Source of the DNA: Shewanella pealeana ATCC 700345
Lineage (GTDB): Bacteria; Pseudomonadota; Gammaproteobacteria; Enterobacterales; Shewanellaceae
Length of the DNA: 64,000 nucleotides
Reading direction: 5' to 3'
NCBI RefSeq assembly: GCF_000018285.1
Contig: NC_009901.1
Location: 1,115,001 to 1,179,000, forward strand
Shown here in pieces: positions 27,961 to 37,165 of this stretch. The notes under the pieces are model-generated. The model did not search any database. It was given only the letters and a program-made list of their open reading frames with translations, and was not told the origin of the DNA. Numbering within the stretch: the first letter of the stretch is position 1; the number at the start of each line of letters is the position of its first letter. The translations under genes and the position numbers were made by a program.

Positions 27961-29301
27961 TTAACCGACAGCTTTAATCGCATCGCTAAGGGTATTAACG
28001 ATCTGATCTATTTGCTGTTTGTCGACAATTAACGGTGGTGAAATCGCGATAATGTCACCGGTAGCACGCACTAAGGTGCCAGCTTCGAAACAGTGCTCGA
28101 ATATCCCGAAGCCGCGCTTACCCACGCCCTTTTCGCTAGGAGCAAATTGAATGCCGCCAACAAGGCCTGTGTTGCGAATATCAATCACGTTCGGTAAGCC
28201 TTTTAGGCTGTGTACTGCATCTTCGAAGTAGCCTTCAAGCTCTTTAGTACGATCGAACAGCTTTTCATTTTCATAGATATTGAGAGTGGCAAGTGCTGCC
28301 GCTGCGGCTACTGGGTGGCCGGAATAGGTGTAGCCATGAAACAGCTCGATAGCGTTTTCAGGCCCCTGCATACAGGTATCATAGATATTATCGTCAACCA
28401 GTACTGCGCCCATTGGGATTGCGCCATTATTGAGTGCTTTTGCCGTGGTGATCATATCGGGTACTACGCCCCAACGCTGACTGGCAAAGGCGTCGCCAAC
28501 ACGACCAAATGCTGTAATCACTTCATCAAAAATAAGTAGGATGCCGTGCTTTTTGGTGATCTCGCGAAGCTTTTGCAGGTAGCCTTCTGGCGGCAAGATA
28601 ACCCCTGCCGAGCCAGACATCGGCTCGACTATTACGGCGGCGATGTTTTCTGCGCCGTGCAGGGCAACCAGTTGCTCGAGTACTTCGGCTTTCTCGGCGC
28701 CTGTTTTTGGCATGCCGCGACAAAAGGCATTGCCTTTCATGTCTAATGTATGGGGGAGGTGGTCAACACCTTGTAGCAACTGCTGGTTAAAGGTCTTACG
28801 GTTATTACCGATACCACCAACAGAAATGCCGCCAAAGCCAACACCGTGATAACCCAGTTCGCGACCAATAAAACGGGTGCGAGTCGCTTCACCATTAGCG
28901 CGGTGATAGGTAAGGGCGATTTTTAGTGCGCTGTCGACAGATTCTGAACCTGAATTAGTGAAGAAGGCTTTATTTAGCCCTTTAGGACTGATTTGGGCTA
29001 AACGCTCGGCTAGCTCAAAGGCTAAAGGATGACCCATCTGAAAAGAGGGCGCGTAGTCCATTTCGTGGATCTGTTTGCTGACCGCTTCAGAGATCTCTTT
29101 ACGTCCGTGTCCGGCGTTACAGCACCACAAACCTGCTGTACCGTCTAATATGGGGCGACCTGCGACATCTTTATAGTACATACCTTCGGCATGGGCGAGC
29201 ATTCTCGGGCTCGACTTAAACTGCCTATTTGCCGTAAACGGCATCCAGTAATGTTCTAATGATTGCGCATCGCTTTGATTGTGCATCTGTGGATCTGCCA
29301 T
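27961..29301 (-). CDS. bauA: Omega-amino acid (beta-alanine):pyruvate aminotransferase
   Basis: A 446-residue class III PLP aminotransferase. The opening HYWMPFTANRQFKSSPRML and DGTAGLWCCNAGHGR are typical of beta-alanine:pyruvate transaminases. PLP contacts are NSGSESVDSALK, the Asp in LLIFDEVITAFGR, and the Schiff-base Lys in ITTAKALNNGAIPMG. It would turn beta-alanine and pyruvate into malonic semialdehyde and alanine, feeding MmsA 114 bp downstream. A putrescine or GABA role (SpuC-like) is less likely from sequence. It diverges from puuC, and a PuuR-like site lies in the shared intergenic region. Confidence 0.88.
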   Translation of the reverse strand: MADPQMHNQSDAQSLEHYWMPFTANRQFKSSPRMLAHAEGMYYKDVAGRPILDGTAGLWCCNAGHGRKEISEAVSKQIHEMDYAPSFQMGHPLAFELAERLAQISPKGLNKAFFTNSGSESVDSALKIALTYHRANGEATRTRFIGRELGYHGVGFGGISVGGIGNNRKTFNQQLLQGVDHLPHTLDMKGNAFCRGMPKTGAEKAEVLEQLVALHGAENIAAVIVEPMSGSAGVILPPEGYLQKLREITKKHGILLIFDEVITAFGRVGDAFASQRWGVVPDMITTAKALNNGAIPMGAVLVDDNIYDTCMQGPENAIELFHGYTYSGHPVAAAAALATLNIYENEKLFDRTKELEGYFEDAVHSLKGLPNVIDIRNTGLVGGIQFAPSEKGVGKRGFGIFEHCFEAGTLVRATGDIIAISPPLIVDKQQIDQIVNTLSDAIKAVG

Positions 29302-29387
29302 ATCATCTACCTTGATTCAGTTTAATTATTGTTTTTATCTGTTGCTTTTTTAGGCAAGCGGTCGATATATTCCATGCTATGTCAGAA

Positions 29388-29397
29388 ATAATGAACA
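29388..29397 (+). promoter_or_regulatory. PuuR-like operator half-site between bauA and puuC
   Basis: ATAATGAACA at this place is identical to the last ten bases of the E. coli PuuR box as I recall it. It lies 87 bp upstream of the bauA start and 180 bp upstream of puuC. Confidence 0.55.
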
Positions 29398-29576
29398 TGA
29401 AAGCTTTTTGTGCATTTATTTGTAGCAAAAATGAAGTTTTTGTAAAATATATTGAAATTAAGATGCTAATAAGCGTAATCTTTAGCCACACCTTTTTGTG
29501 GTAATCCGCCTGTAGATGGCGCTTTAACCGCATTAACCCTTATTCTAATTATTATATTCAGCGTTAAGAGGTCATC

Positions 29577-31076
29577 ATGAGCACACCAGAAAGCCGCACT
29601 CAGTGGCAAGCATTAGCAGATTCTATGTCGATAAATGGCTCCGCCTTTATTGCCGGCGAGTATATTGACGCACAATCAAAGCAAACCTTTGACTGTATTA
29701 GCCCGATTGATGGCAAGGTCTTAGCTAAGGTGGCCAGTTGTGATGAAGCTGACGCCAATATTGCGGTACAAAATGCCAGAGAGACATTTGAAAGCGGTGT
29801 GTGGGCGAACCTTGCGCCAGTTAAGCGCAAGCAAGTGATGATACGTTTCGCAGACTTGCTAGAGCAAAATGCGGACGAATTAGCGCTATTAGAAACCTTA
29901 GATATGGGTAAGCCTATTCAATACTCTAAGGCGGTGGATGTGGCGGGGGCTGCCCGTGCAATTCGCTGGTCTGGTGAGGCGATTGATAAAATTTACGATG
30001 AGATCGCGCCGACGGCCCATAATGAAATTGGCATGATCACTCGGGAAGCCGTAGGCGTGGTTGCAGCAATTGTGCCGTGGAACTTCCCTATGCTAATGGC
30101 GTGCTGGAAACTCGGTCCAGCGCTTGCAACGGGTAACAGCGTGGTGTTAAAACCCTCTGAGAAGTCGCCGTTAACCGCGATTCGTATGGCGCAAATTGCC
30201 GTTGAAGCGGGCATTCCAAGCGGCGTATTAAACGTGCTGCCAGGTTTTGGACATACGGTAGGTAAGGCGTTGGCGCTGCATATGGATGTCGATACCTTGG
30301 TATTTACCGGCTCAACTAAGATTGCTAAGCAGTTGATGATTTACGCGGGTGAGTCAAACATGAAGCGCGTCTGGTTAGAAGCGGGCGGCAAGAGCCCGAA
30401 TATTATCTTCAATGATGCGCCAGATCTGAAAAAAGCAGCCGAGGCAGCAGCCTGTGCGATTGCCTTTAACCAAGGTGAGGTCTGCACCGCAGGTTCACGC
30501 TTGCTGGTGGAGTCAGGTGTCAAAGATGAACTTATCGCCTTGATAGCGCAGGAGCTTAAGGGCTGGACGCCGGGACATCCGCTCGATCCAAATACCACCT
30601 CTGGCGCTGTTGTCGATAAGCAGCAGCTAGATAATGTGCTTGGCTTTATTCAGTCAGGGATCGATGACGGCGCCACCTTAAATCACGGAGGCTCTCAGGT
30701 GATGCAAGAATCGGGTGGTGTGTATATCGAGCCGACAATTTTCTCCAATGTAGACAACAAGATGACCATTGCCAAAGAGGAGATCTTTGGCCCCGTTTTA
30801 TCTGTCATTACTTTCGATGGCATGCAGCAGGCGATTGAGATTGCTAATGATACTATCTATGGCCTAGCAGCTGGTGTTTGGACGTCTGATATCAATAAAG
30901 CTCACAAGACCGCGAAGGCACTTCGCAGCGGCATGGTGTGGATTAATCATTATGATGGTGGCGATATGACGGCACCATTTGGCGGCTATAAGCAGTCGGG
31001 GAATGGCCGAGATAAGTCGCTACATGCGTTTGACAAATACACTGAAATTAAGGCCACTTGGTTGGTGTTAGAGTAG
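29577..31076 (+). CDS. puuC: Gamma-glutamyl-gamma-aminobutyraldehyde dehydrogenase
   Basis: A 499-residue NAD(P)-dependent aldehyde dehydrogenase closest in appearance to PuuC. NAD-binding segments are VPWNFPMLMACWK and FTGSTKIAKQLM. The general-base Glu is in LEAGGKSPNI (about residue 269) and the catalytic Cys in NQGEVCTAGSR (about 303). It would oxidise gamma-glutamyl-GABA-aldehyde to gamma-glutamyl-GABA, the third step of the Puu pathway, and such enzymes also accept other amino-aldehydes. It is separated from the other puu genes by about 3.6 kb of unrelated genes. A terminator follows. Confidence 0.9.
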   Translation: MSTPESRTQWQALADSMSINGSAFIAGEYIDAQSKQTFDCISPIDGKVLAKVASCDEADANIAVQNARETFESGVWANLAPVKRKQVMIRFADLLEQNADELALLETLDMGKPIQYSKAVDVAGAARAIRWSGEAIDKIYDEIAPTAHNEIGMITREAVGVVAAIVPWNFPMLMACWKLGPALATGNSVVLKPSEKSPLTAIRMAQIAVEAGIPSGVLNVLPGFGHTVGKALALHMDVDTLVFTGSTKIAKQLMIYAGESNMKRVWLEAGGKSPNIIFNDAPDLKKAAEAAACAIAFNQGEVCTAGSRLLVESGVKDELIALIAQELKGWTPGHPLDPNTTSGAVVDKQQLDNVLGFIQSGIDDGATLNHGGSQVMQESGGVYIEPTIFSNVDNKMTIAKEEIFGPVLSVITFDGMQQAIEIANDTIYGLAAGVWTSDINKAHKTAKALRSGMVWINHYDGGDMTAPFGGYKQSGNGRDKSLHAFDKYTEIKATWLVLE

Positions 31077-31140
31077 TTAAAACTTGAGTATATCCTGATG
31101 GCACGCTGGCCCCAATAGGGTGGTGTTATTACGGTACTTT

Positions 31141-31173
31141 AAGCCCCTGAGTGCAAACTTGGGGGCTTTTTTA
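31141..31173 (+). terminator. Terminator of puuC
   Basis: AAGCCCCTGAG-tgcaa-ACTTGGGGGCTTTTTTATT, an imperfect stem with a clear T-run 65 bp after the stop. Confidence 0.8.
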
Positions 31174-31277
31174 TTGGGCCGTTCTCGCCGATTACTGTTA
31201 ACTTCATTCGTGCGAATATTATCTTGACCTGTCTATAGCTTCATAGTTTATCGTATGCGTTAACTGGAGGAAATCCT

Positions 31278-32474
31278 ATGTACCGAATTACTGAATTAGC
31301 CCAAAAAGTCGGCTTAAGCCGTTCGACGCTTTTGTACTACGAAAAGTTGGGATTGATTTCGGCACAGCGTCAAGCCAATGGCTACCGAAGTTACTCCGAG
31401 CAAGACGTTCAACGCTTAAAGTTATTGCAGCAGCTGCAGGCGGGGGGATTAACCCTTAAAGAGTGTCAGAGCTGCTTAGAAACCAGAATCGATAGAGAGT
31501 TGTTATTAGAGCGCCTTAAGGTGCTGGATGAAGAAATAGCCCAGAAACACAAGGCGAGAGAACTGCTCGGTGCAATGCTGGGTTTGAGTTCGATGAGAGA
31601 GTGGCACCAAACCACTGAAAAACAGGCTCCCAATGCACATCTAGATTGGTTGATGAAGCAGGGCTTCGATGAAAAACAAGCGCTAAGACTTAAGTGGCTA
31701 TCAAAAGATATGAATGAACATGAGCAGTATATGGCTGACTTTGAGCTGATTTTTACTGGGTTAACAAGATTAGGCCCTGGTACCGAAACAGACTCACGAA
31801 GAGCGCTCAATGCTGTTCAACGCCATAGGGTTAAGGCTGAGCCGCTAAACTTTGCCGGTGAGTTATTAGAGATAGCCTGCGGTAAAGGGATCGCGAGTCG
31901 TGTGTTGGCTCAGCATTCTGAATTTGCTATCACTGCGCTGGATAATGATCAGTCTAGTTTGGACGCCTTGCAACAGAGTTTGCAGCCATTAACACTAACT
32001 CAAAAAGTGACAACCGTGTGTGCGAGTATGACTGAGTTGCCGTTTGAGCAGCATCAATTCGACGTCATCTGGTGTGAAGGTGGCGCTTATATCATGGGAG
32101 TTGAGCAAGCTTTTAACGACTGGAAGTCTCTTCTCAAGCCTGAAGGCTACTTAGTCATTAGTGATTTAGTCTGGGCTACAGATAAACCTAGTGGTGAGTC
32201 GCACGAATTCTGGCAACAAGAGTATCCAGATATGGTCACTGTAAAGCAGCGCATTGAGCAGGCTAAGTTGGCAGGCTATGAGTTGATTGATAGCTTTCCA
32301 CTCAGTGAGCAAGCTTGGAGTGATTATTATCAGCCGCTTCAGACTCGTATCGATGAGTTAGCGCCTTTGATGCCGAACTCAAAGGCGCTGTTAGACGTTA
32401 ACAAAGAGCTAGAAATAGCAGCTAAACGGCAAGGTCAGTTCGACTATCAAATGTTGATCTTACAAAAGATTTAA
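31278..32474 (+). CDS. MerR-family regulator fused to SAM-dependent methyltransferase
   Basis: A 398-residue two-domain protein. Residues 1-115 are a MerR winged-helix plus dimerisation helix (ITELAQKVGLSRSTLLYYEK, ANGYRSYSEQDVQRLKLLQ). Residues about 150-398 are a class I methyltransferase with SAM loop LLEIACGKGIASRVLAQ, acidic strand ALDNDQSSLDALQ and VIWCEGGAYIMG. The protein may regulate genes in response to, or through, methylation of a small molecule. No target is evident. It is followed after 35 bp by a GNAT gene, possibly co-transcribed. Confidence 0.88.
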   Translation: MYRITELAQKVGLSRSTLLYYEKLGLISAQRQANGYRSYSEQDVQRLKLLQQLQAGGLTLKECQSCLETRIDRELLLERLKVLDEEIAQKHKARELLGAMLGLSSMREWHQTTEKQAPNAHLDWLMKQGFDEKQALRLKWLSKDMNEHEQYMADFELIFTGLTRLGPGTETDSRRALNAVQRHRVKAEPLNFAGELLEIACGKGIASRVLAQHSEFAITALDNDQSSLDALQQSLQPLTLTQKVTTVCASMTELPFEQHQFDVIWCEGGAYIMGVEQAFNDWKSLLKPEGYLVISDLVWATDKPSGESHEFWQQEYPDMVTVKQRIEQAKLAGYELIDSFPLSEQAWSDYYQPLQTRIDELAPLMPNSKALLDVNKELEIAAKRQGQFDYQMLILQKI

Positions 32475-32509
32475 TCACTCCAGATTATAAGATTATTAGG
32501 AAAATAGAG

Positions 32510-33046
32510 ATGAAGTTTTTACAGTGCAACACAGATAACGCCAAAGCGATCTCGCATCTTTTCAATGAAACCTTTACCGCCTCAGAAGGCGTGGATGAAG
32601 GTAAGGTCATTGGTGAGTTAACCACAGAGCTAATGTGCACCACAGCGAGTGAAGACCTGTTTATCTTTGTAGCTATCGAGGCCGATACACTCGCTGGCTG
32701 CATTATGTTTTCAAAGTTAACTTTTGCAACTGGCATTAATGCTTTTATCTTGTCACCTGTTGCGGTTCAACCTAGCTTTCAACGACAAGGCGTGGGCCAG
32801 AAACTGATTCAGTTTGGCCTGGATAGCTTGCAAAGCAAAGGTGTAGAGCTTGCCTTTACCTATGGCGATCCAAACTATTACTCGAAAGTGGGTTTTAAGC
32901 AGATAAGTGAAGAGGTCGTAAAGGCGCCTCAAGCATTAACTTATCCTGAAGGTTGGCTGTCACTGTCACTTACTGGTGACGAGTTACAGCCAGTGATAGG
33001 CCGCTGCAGTTGTGTAGCTGCATTAAATAAAGCCGAGTACTGGTAA
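32510..33046 (+). CDS. GNAT family N-acetyltransferase (YhbS-like)
   Basis: A 178-residue acetyltransferase. The acetyl-CoA loop is SFQRQGVGQKLIQFGL (about residues 89-104), preceded by the strand AFILSPVAVQP, and the C-terminal GDPNYYSKVGFKQ is the usual Y..GF motif. The layout recalls YhbS. The acceptor is unknown. It is codirectional with the upstream MerR-methyltransferase gene. Confidence 0.87.
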   Translation: MKFLQCNTDNAKAISHLFNETFTASEGVDEGKVIGELTTELMCTTASEDLFIFVAIEADTLAGCIMFSKLTFATGINAFILSPVAVQPSFQRQGVGQKLIQFGLDSLQSKGVELAFTYGDPNYYSKVGFKQISEEVVKAPQALTYPEGWLSLSLTGDELQPVIGRCSCVAALNKAEYW

Positions 33047-33171
33047 TACTTTCCTAGCTTATTAGCATAATAAATCCAGAAACTTTAACTCAGTCGCTAA
33101 CGATATAATCTTAAACGGCTATCATTGCTGTGAAGTGAAATGTCAGTAAAGCCTAGTGAGAACCTAACCCT

Positions 33172-33729
33172 ATGAGTCATGAACATTTTAAAGGTCGATT
33201 TGAGGTCGAACTGAAGTATCGTTTGGCCGATAAGCAAGCTTTTTTAGCGGTACTGAATTCGCTAAAGCATGAGGTGATGTTTGAAGATAATATCGAGTCA
33301 GACTGGTATTTCGATACCCCAAACCAGCAGCTTTTAGCGCAAAATAAGAGTGTCAGCATACGTGAGTGTAAGCCGTCGGGGATCAAGCTTTGGATAGTTA
33401 AAGGGCCTGAGGCCGATCGCTGTCAGGCCACCAATATCACAGATGTCGATAATGCCAAGAGCATGCTTAATACCATGGGTTATGAGCTCAAATTAGAGAT
33501 GGTAAAGCAGCGCAGTATCTACTTTGTCGGCAAGTTCCATATTACGGTGGATCACTTAGCTGGGATAGGTGATTTTGCCGAGTTTGCCATCATGACCGAT
33601 AACGAAGCCATGTTAGAAGTCTATCGTGCTGAGCTGGTGGATTTAGCGGCTCAATTTGGACTGACGGAAACACAACTTGAGCACAAATCATATCGTAGCC
33701 TTCAGGCAAGCAAAGCTGATAATAGATAG
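33172..33729 (+). CDS. CYTH-domain protein (CyaB / class IV adenylate cyclase-like)
   Basis: A 185-residue protein with the CYTH signature ExExK as EVELKYRL (residues 11-18). It continues with a set of basic and acidic residues lining the triphosphate tunnel (WYFDTPNQQLL, SVSIRECK, WIVKGPEA, VDHLAGIGDFAEFAI). The family includes class IV adenylate cyclases such as Aeromonas CyaB, thiamine triphosphatases and inorganic triphosphatases. CyaB-like is my best guess from size and the GIGDFAEFE-like segment, but the reaction is not certain. Confidence 0.85.
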   Translation: MSHEHFKGRFEVELKYRLADKQAFLAVLNSLKHEVMFEDNIESDWYFDTPNQQLLAQNKSVSIRECKPSGIKLWIVKGPEADRCQATNITDVDNAKSMLNTMGYELKLEMVKQRSIYFVGKFHITVDHLAGIGDFAEFAIMTDNEAMLEVYRAELVDLAAQFGLTETQLEHKSYRSLQASKADNR

Positions 33730-33795
33730 TTACTCTTGAGTTAAATACAGATTGAAAATTCCTAGAAATGACTAATAAATATAGGGCTGCAAAAA

Positions 33796-34488
33796 ATGAA
33801 AACAATAGGTATGTTAGGCGGCATGAGCTGGGAGTCTACTGCAAGTTACTATAAGGCTGTCAATGAAGGAGTAAAGGCAAGGCTCGGTGGTCTGCACTCT
33901 GCAAAAGTGTGTCTCTATAGTGTCGATTTTGAACAAATAGAAAGACTGCAGCATGCTGGAAAGTGGCAAGAGACGGCGGAGATATTGTCTGATGCGGCTA
34001 AAAATGTTGCAGCTGGCGGCGCTGATTTTTTACTCATTTGTACGAATACAATGCATAAGGTGGCGGATGAGATCCAGGCTCAGCTCTCAATTCCTATTTT
34101 ACATATAGCCGATGCAACTGCAGCAAAGCTGGTGGCTAATGGGGTGACTAGAGTGGGCCTGTTGGGGACGCGATTCACCATGGAGCAAGATTTCTATAAA
34201 AGTCGGCTGATAAACCAATTCGGTATAGAAGTGATAGTTCCAAATGAAGCGGAGCGCAATCTTGTGCATCAGGTTATTTATGAGGAGTTATGCCAAGGGG
34301 TGGTTAACTCCACTTCAAAGCAGCAATATCTGGATATCGTTAATGCCTTACATGCACAAGGAGCCCAAGCGGTCATTCTGGGGTGTACCGAGATTGCATT
34401 ATTGGTTGGGCAACAAGATACCCAAGTGCCTCTCTATGATACGACAGCGATCCACTGTGAATATGCGGTCGAGATGGCATTAAGTTAA
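33796..34488 (+). CDS. Aspartate/glutamate racemase family protein
   Basis: A 230-residue PLP-independent racemase of the Asp/Glu/hydantoin family, YgeA-like. The two catalytic cysteines are in FLLICTNTMHK (about residue 82) and VILGCTEIALL (about 195), and GMLGGMSWESTASYY opens the fold. It would interconvert D- and L-amino acids, aspartate or glutamate being typical, though YgeA has broader preference. Single gene with no obvious partner; a dispersed repeat follows. Confidence 0.9.
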   Translation: MKTIGMLGGMSWESTASYYKAVNEGVKARLGGLHSAKVCLYSVDFEQIERLQHAGKWQETAEILSDAAKNVAAGGADFLLICTNTMHKVADEIQAQLSIPILHIADATAAKLVANGVTRVGLLGTRFTMEQDFYKSRLINQFGIEVIVPNEAERNLVHQVIYEELCQGVVNSTSKQQYLDIVNALHAQGAQAVILGCTEIALLVGQQDTQVPLYDTTAIHCEYAVEMALS

Positions 34489-34585
34489 GAAGTTACCCAG
34501 AGATAATGCGATGACTTCGAAAGGTAAGAAGAGGCCATGAAAGACCTGAAGAATACGAAGAAAAGCTAACCTGATATTTTCTTTT

Positions 34586-34642
34586 CTTCGTGTCCTCAGT
34601 GTAGTGAACAGAGTGAACGCTTCGTGGTTGATCGCTTTTAAA
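34586..34642. repeat. Dispersed intergenic repeat, copy B
   Basis: 34613-34642 matches 11627-11656 at 28 of 30 positions, and CTTCGTGTCCTC (34586-34597) is the inverse of GAGGACACGAAG at 11616-11627. It lies between the convergent racemase and puuB genes. Confidence 0.7.
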
Positions 34643-34648
34643 ACACGG

Positions 34649-35956
34649 TTAAAAAATATCTTTGAATCTATGGTACAGCATGCCCATTGCTAATAGTGGC
34701 GAGCGCAGGTGCGGGCCGCCGGGAAAGGTCATATGGGGGATTTTGGCAAACACATCGAAACGTTCGGCTTGAGTGGTAATTGCCTCGGCGATTAGCTTTG
34801 CTGCCATATGGGTGGCATTAACGCCGTGACCCGCATACGCTTGGGCATAAAAGATATTCTTGGCATCGGGTAGACGACCGATTTGCGGTAATCGGTTAGC
34901 GCCGATGCCCATCATGCCGCCCCATTCATAGTCGATACGCACGCCTTTTAGCTGCGGGAATACTTTTTCAAGATTGGGTCTTAGAGCGGCTTCGATATCT
35001 TTTGGATCTTTACCAGAATAGGTACACAGACCGCCAAATAGCAGGCGGTTATCTTCAGATAGATGGTAGTAATCAAGATCAACCCTTAAGTCGGCAAAGG
35101 CCATATTTTTAGGAATGATGGCATCACATTGCTCCTGCGTTAGCGGCTCGGTGGCCAAGATGTAGGTGCCAGCAGGTAATACTTTGCTGCCAATGTTCTG
35201 TTCTAAATCGACGCCTAAGTAGGCATTGCCAGCAAGGACTAAGTATTGGCAATTGACTTCGCCATGCTCAGTAATCACCTTAGGCTTATCGCCCTTAATG
35301 ATTTTTGTTGCGGCGCTGTATTCAAACATCTTAACCCCTAAGCTGCGGGCAACTCGGGCTTCGCCTAGGGCTAAGTTAAGCGGATGCAGGTGACCACTGG
35401 CCATATCCACTAAGGCGCCTTGATAAAAATCGGAGCCTATAACCTCACCGATGCGAGACTTGTCGAGTAAGGTCATGTTGTGGCCGTAGCCTATCTTGCT
35501 CAAGTGTTCAAAATCTTCTTCAAGCTCCGTCATATGGCGGGGTCGAATCGCTAAGTCGCAGTAACCCATCTGCAAGTTACAATCGATATTGTGCTCGGCT
35601 ACGCGTTGCCTAACGATATCTACTGCCTCGAAGCCCATCTGCTCGATGGCCTTAACGCCTTCGCTGCCAATGATATTGCTAAACTGGCTAACGTCATGAC
35701 CAATTCCACGGATAAGTTCTCCACCGTTACGCCCAGAAGCGCCCCAGCCGATCCGCTTAGCCTCAAGTAACGCCACACTGAAGCCTTTTTGTGCTAATTC
35801 GATAGCGGTATTAATACCGCTAAATCCACCGCCCACCACACACACATCTACATCAAGCACCTCTTCTAAGCGTGGTGATTGATGTAATTCTTTCGCTGTT
35901 GCAAAGTAATATGATGCGGGATATTGGTCGCTATGCACCGGGCTTCTAGTTGACAT
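34649..35956 (-). CDS. puuB: FAD-dependent gamma-glutamylputrescine oxidoreductase, PuuB-like (copy 1)
   Basis: A 435-residue DAO-family flavoprotein. The FAD Rossmann motif VCVVGGGFSGINTAIELA begins near residue 35, followed by IGWGASGRNGGELI and the C-terminal FAD contact IFYAQAYAGHGVNATHM. PuuB oxidises gamma-glutamylputrescine to the aldehyde with release of ammonia and H2O2. It diverges from puuR with a PuuR-like site between. A second, related gene lies at 43843-45165; the opening SDQYPASYYFATA and block order match that copy. Confidence 0.88.
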   Translation of the reverse strand: MSTRSPVHSDQYPASYYFATAKELHQSPRLEEVLDVDVCVVGGGFSGINTAIELAQKGFSVALLEAKRIGWGASGRNGGELIRGIGHDVSQFSNIIGSEGVKAIEQMGFEAVDIVRQRVAEHNIDCNLQMGYCDLAIRPRHMTELEEDFEHLSKIGYGHNMTLLDKSRIGEVIGSDFYQGALVDMASGHLHPLNLALGEARVARSLGVKMFEYSAATKIIKGDKPKVITEHGEVNCQYLVLAGNAYLGVDLEQNIGSKVLPAGTYILATEPLTQEQCDAIIPKNMAFADLRVDLDYYHLSEDNRLLFGGLCTYSGKDPKDIEAALRPNLEKVFPQLKGVRIDYEWGGMMGIGANRLPQIGRLPDAKNIFYAQAYAGHGVNATHMAAKLIAEAITTQAERFDVFAKIPHMTFPGGPHLRSPLLAMGMLYHRFKDIF

Positions 35957-36037
35957 CTTCTCTCCAAGTATATGTTTTTATTGTAAGTTGGAATGCTGAC
36001 GGTATATTCTATGTTATATAAATAAATTATTTACATA

Positions 36038-36047
36038 TGTTCGTTAT
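36038..36047 (-). promoter_or_regulatory. PuuR-like operator half-site between puuB and puuR
   Basis: On the minus strand this reads ATAACGAACA, 9 of 10 identical to the ATAATGAACA core found upstream of bauA/puuC and puuD. It lies 82 bp upstream of puuB and 151 bp upstream of puuR. Confidence 0.45.
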
Positions 36048-36197
36048 TTTTAACACGCTTTCCTGTAGAATACAAACTCGCTTACTAGAATTCATTACGC
36101 TGTTAATCAAAATCGGCTCTAGTCGTGCCGAGGACTCCTTGTATGACTCTGCATGTTGTTGGAGGCAAAGAACGGTTACTTCAATTAGGGGAATATT

Positions 36198-36746
36198 TTG
36201 GATATCGGAGAAAACCTTAAACGGGTGAGAAAAGAAAAGGGCTTATCCCAACGAGAGTTGGCTAAGCGTGCAGGAGTGACCAACAGCACTATCTCAATGA
36301 TTGAGAAAAATAGTGTGAGCCCTTCGGTCAGTTCACTTAAAAAAGTACTTTCAGGTTTGCCTATGTCTTTAGTGGATTTCTTTTCTATCGAAGACTCCAC
36401 ATTGGTAGAGCAGAAGGTGGTATATCGTAGCGATGAGCTATTAGATATCGGCGACGGCATGCTGGACTTTAAGTTGATTGGTCGAGACTTTCCCAATCGC
36501 GCTATGTCTGTGATGAGCGAAACCTACCCACCTGGGTCGGATACTGGCATTGAGATGCTTAAGCATGAAGGTCAAGAAGCTGCCATGGTCATTGAGGGAC
36601 GTCTTGAGCTGACTGTTGGTGAGGAAGTCTTTGAGTTAGAAGAAGGCGATAGTTATTACTTTAATAGTGAGTTACCCCATCGTTTTCGTAATCCGTTTGA
36701 TGAGCCTTGCCGCATCATTAGCGCCACAACACCTGCTAATTTTTAG
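36198..36746 (+). CDS. puuR: Putrescine-responsive repressor PuuR (XRE HTH plus cupin)
   Basis: A 182-residue regulator with an N-terminal XRE helix-turn-helix (LSQRELAKRAGVTNSTISMIE, residues 15-35) and a C-terminal cupin domain (GHEGQEAAMVIEG-like to ELPHRFRNP). The C-terminal CRIISATTPANF closely matches E. coli PuuR. E. coli PuuR represses the puu genes until putrescine binds. The start is TTG, with AGGGGA about 6 nt upstream. It is divergent from puuB and upstream of puuD-puuA. Confidence 0.9.
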   Translation: MDIGENLKRVRKEKGLSQRELAKRAGVTNSTISMIEKNSVSPSVSSLKKVLSGLPMSLVDFFSIEDSTLVEQKVVYRSDELLDIGDGMLDFKLIGRDFPNRAMSVMSETYPPGSDTGIEMLKHEGQEAAMVIEGRLELTVGEEVFELEEGDSYYFNSELPHRFRNPFDEPCRIISATTPANF

Positions 36747-36971
36747 TTTATTTCCTCTGTTTTCTGTAAAGCTAGCTTACCGGAGAGTGTTTCACTTTCT
36801 TAACGGTAACTAGCTTGTTATCTATATCAATATTCTGCAGTTTTCCCTTTATATAACATTACCCGCTAGGCAGTTCTACTCGATGCTGTTTTTATGCTTT
36901 TATGTAAATAATTTTAAGCATCAGCTGTGCTTGAATGTGACCTGTATCATACTCGATGTTTATGCTTTTAA

Positions 36972-36996
36972 TGCATAAAAAACTTATTATTATGCA
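36972..36996. promoter_or_regulatory. Inverted repeat TGCATAA / TTATGCA upstream of puuD
   Basis: A perfect 7-bp inverted repeat with an 11-nt spacer in AT-rich DNA, about 250 bp upstream of puuD. The binding factor is unknown. Confidence 0.45.
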
Positions 36997-37134
36997 TTTT
37001 AACATAAAGCGATACAAACCTTGTTCCGCGTAACTCGTTGATATTCAACTTGTAATCTTGTTTGTTTGTTTTATTTAACAATCCTTTCACCTTCGCTATT
37101 GCCTAGTTAATTGATTCCGTGTAGTGTGTGAAAA

Positions 37135-37165
37135 AATGAACGATTGAGTGGTAACTGTTCATTAT
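37135..37165. promoter_or_regulatory. Paired PuuR-like half-sites upstream of puuD
   Basis: AATGAAC (37135-37141) faces GTTCATT (37157-37163). The right half read on the minus strand is ATAATGAACA (37156-37165), identical to the site at 29388. It lies about 80 bp upstream of the puuD start, a sensible operator position. Confidence 0.6.
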
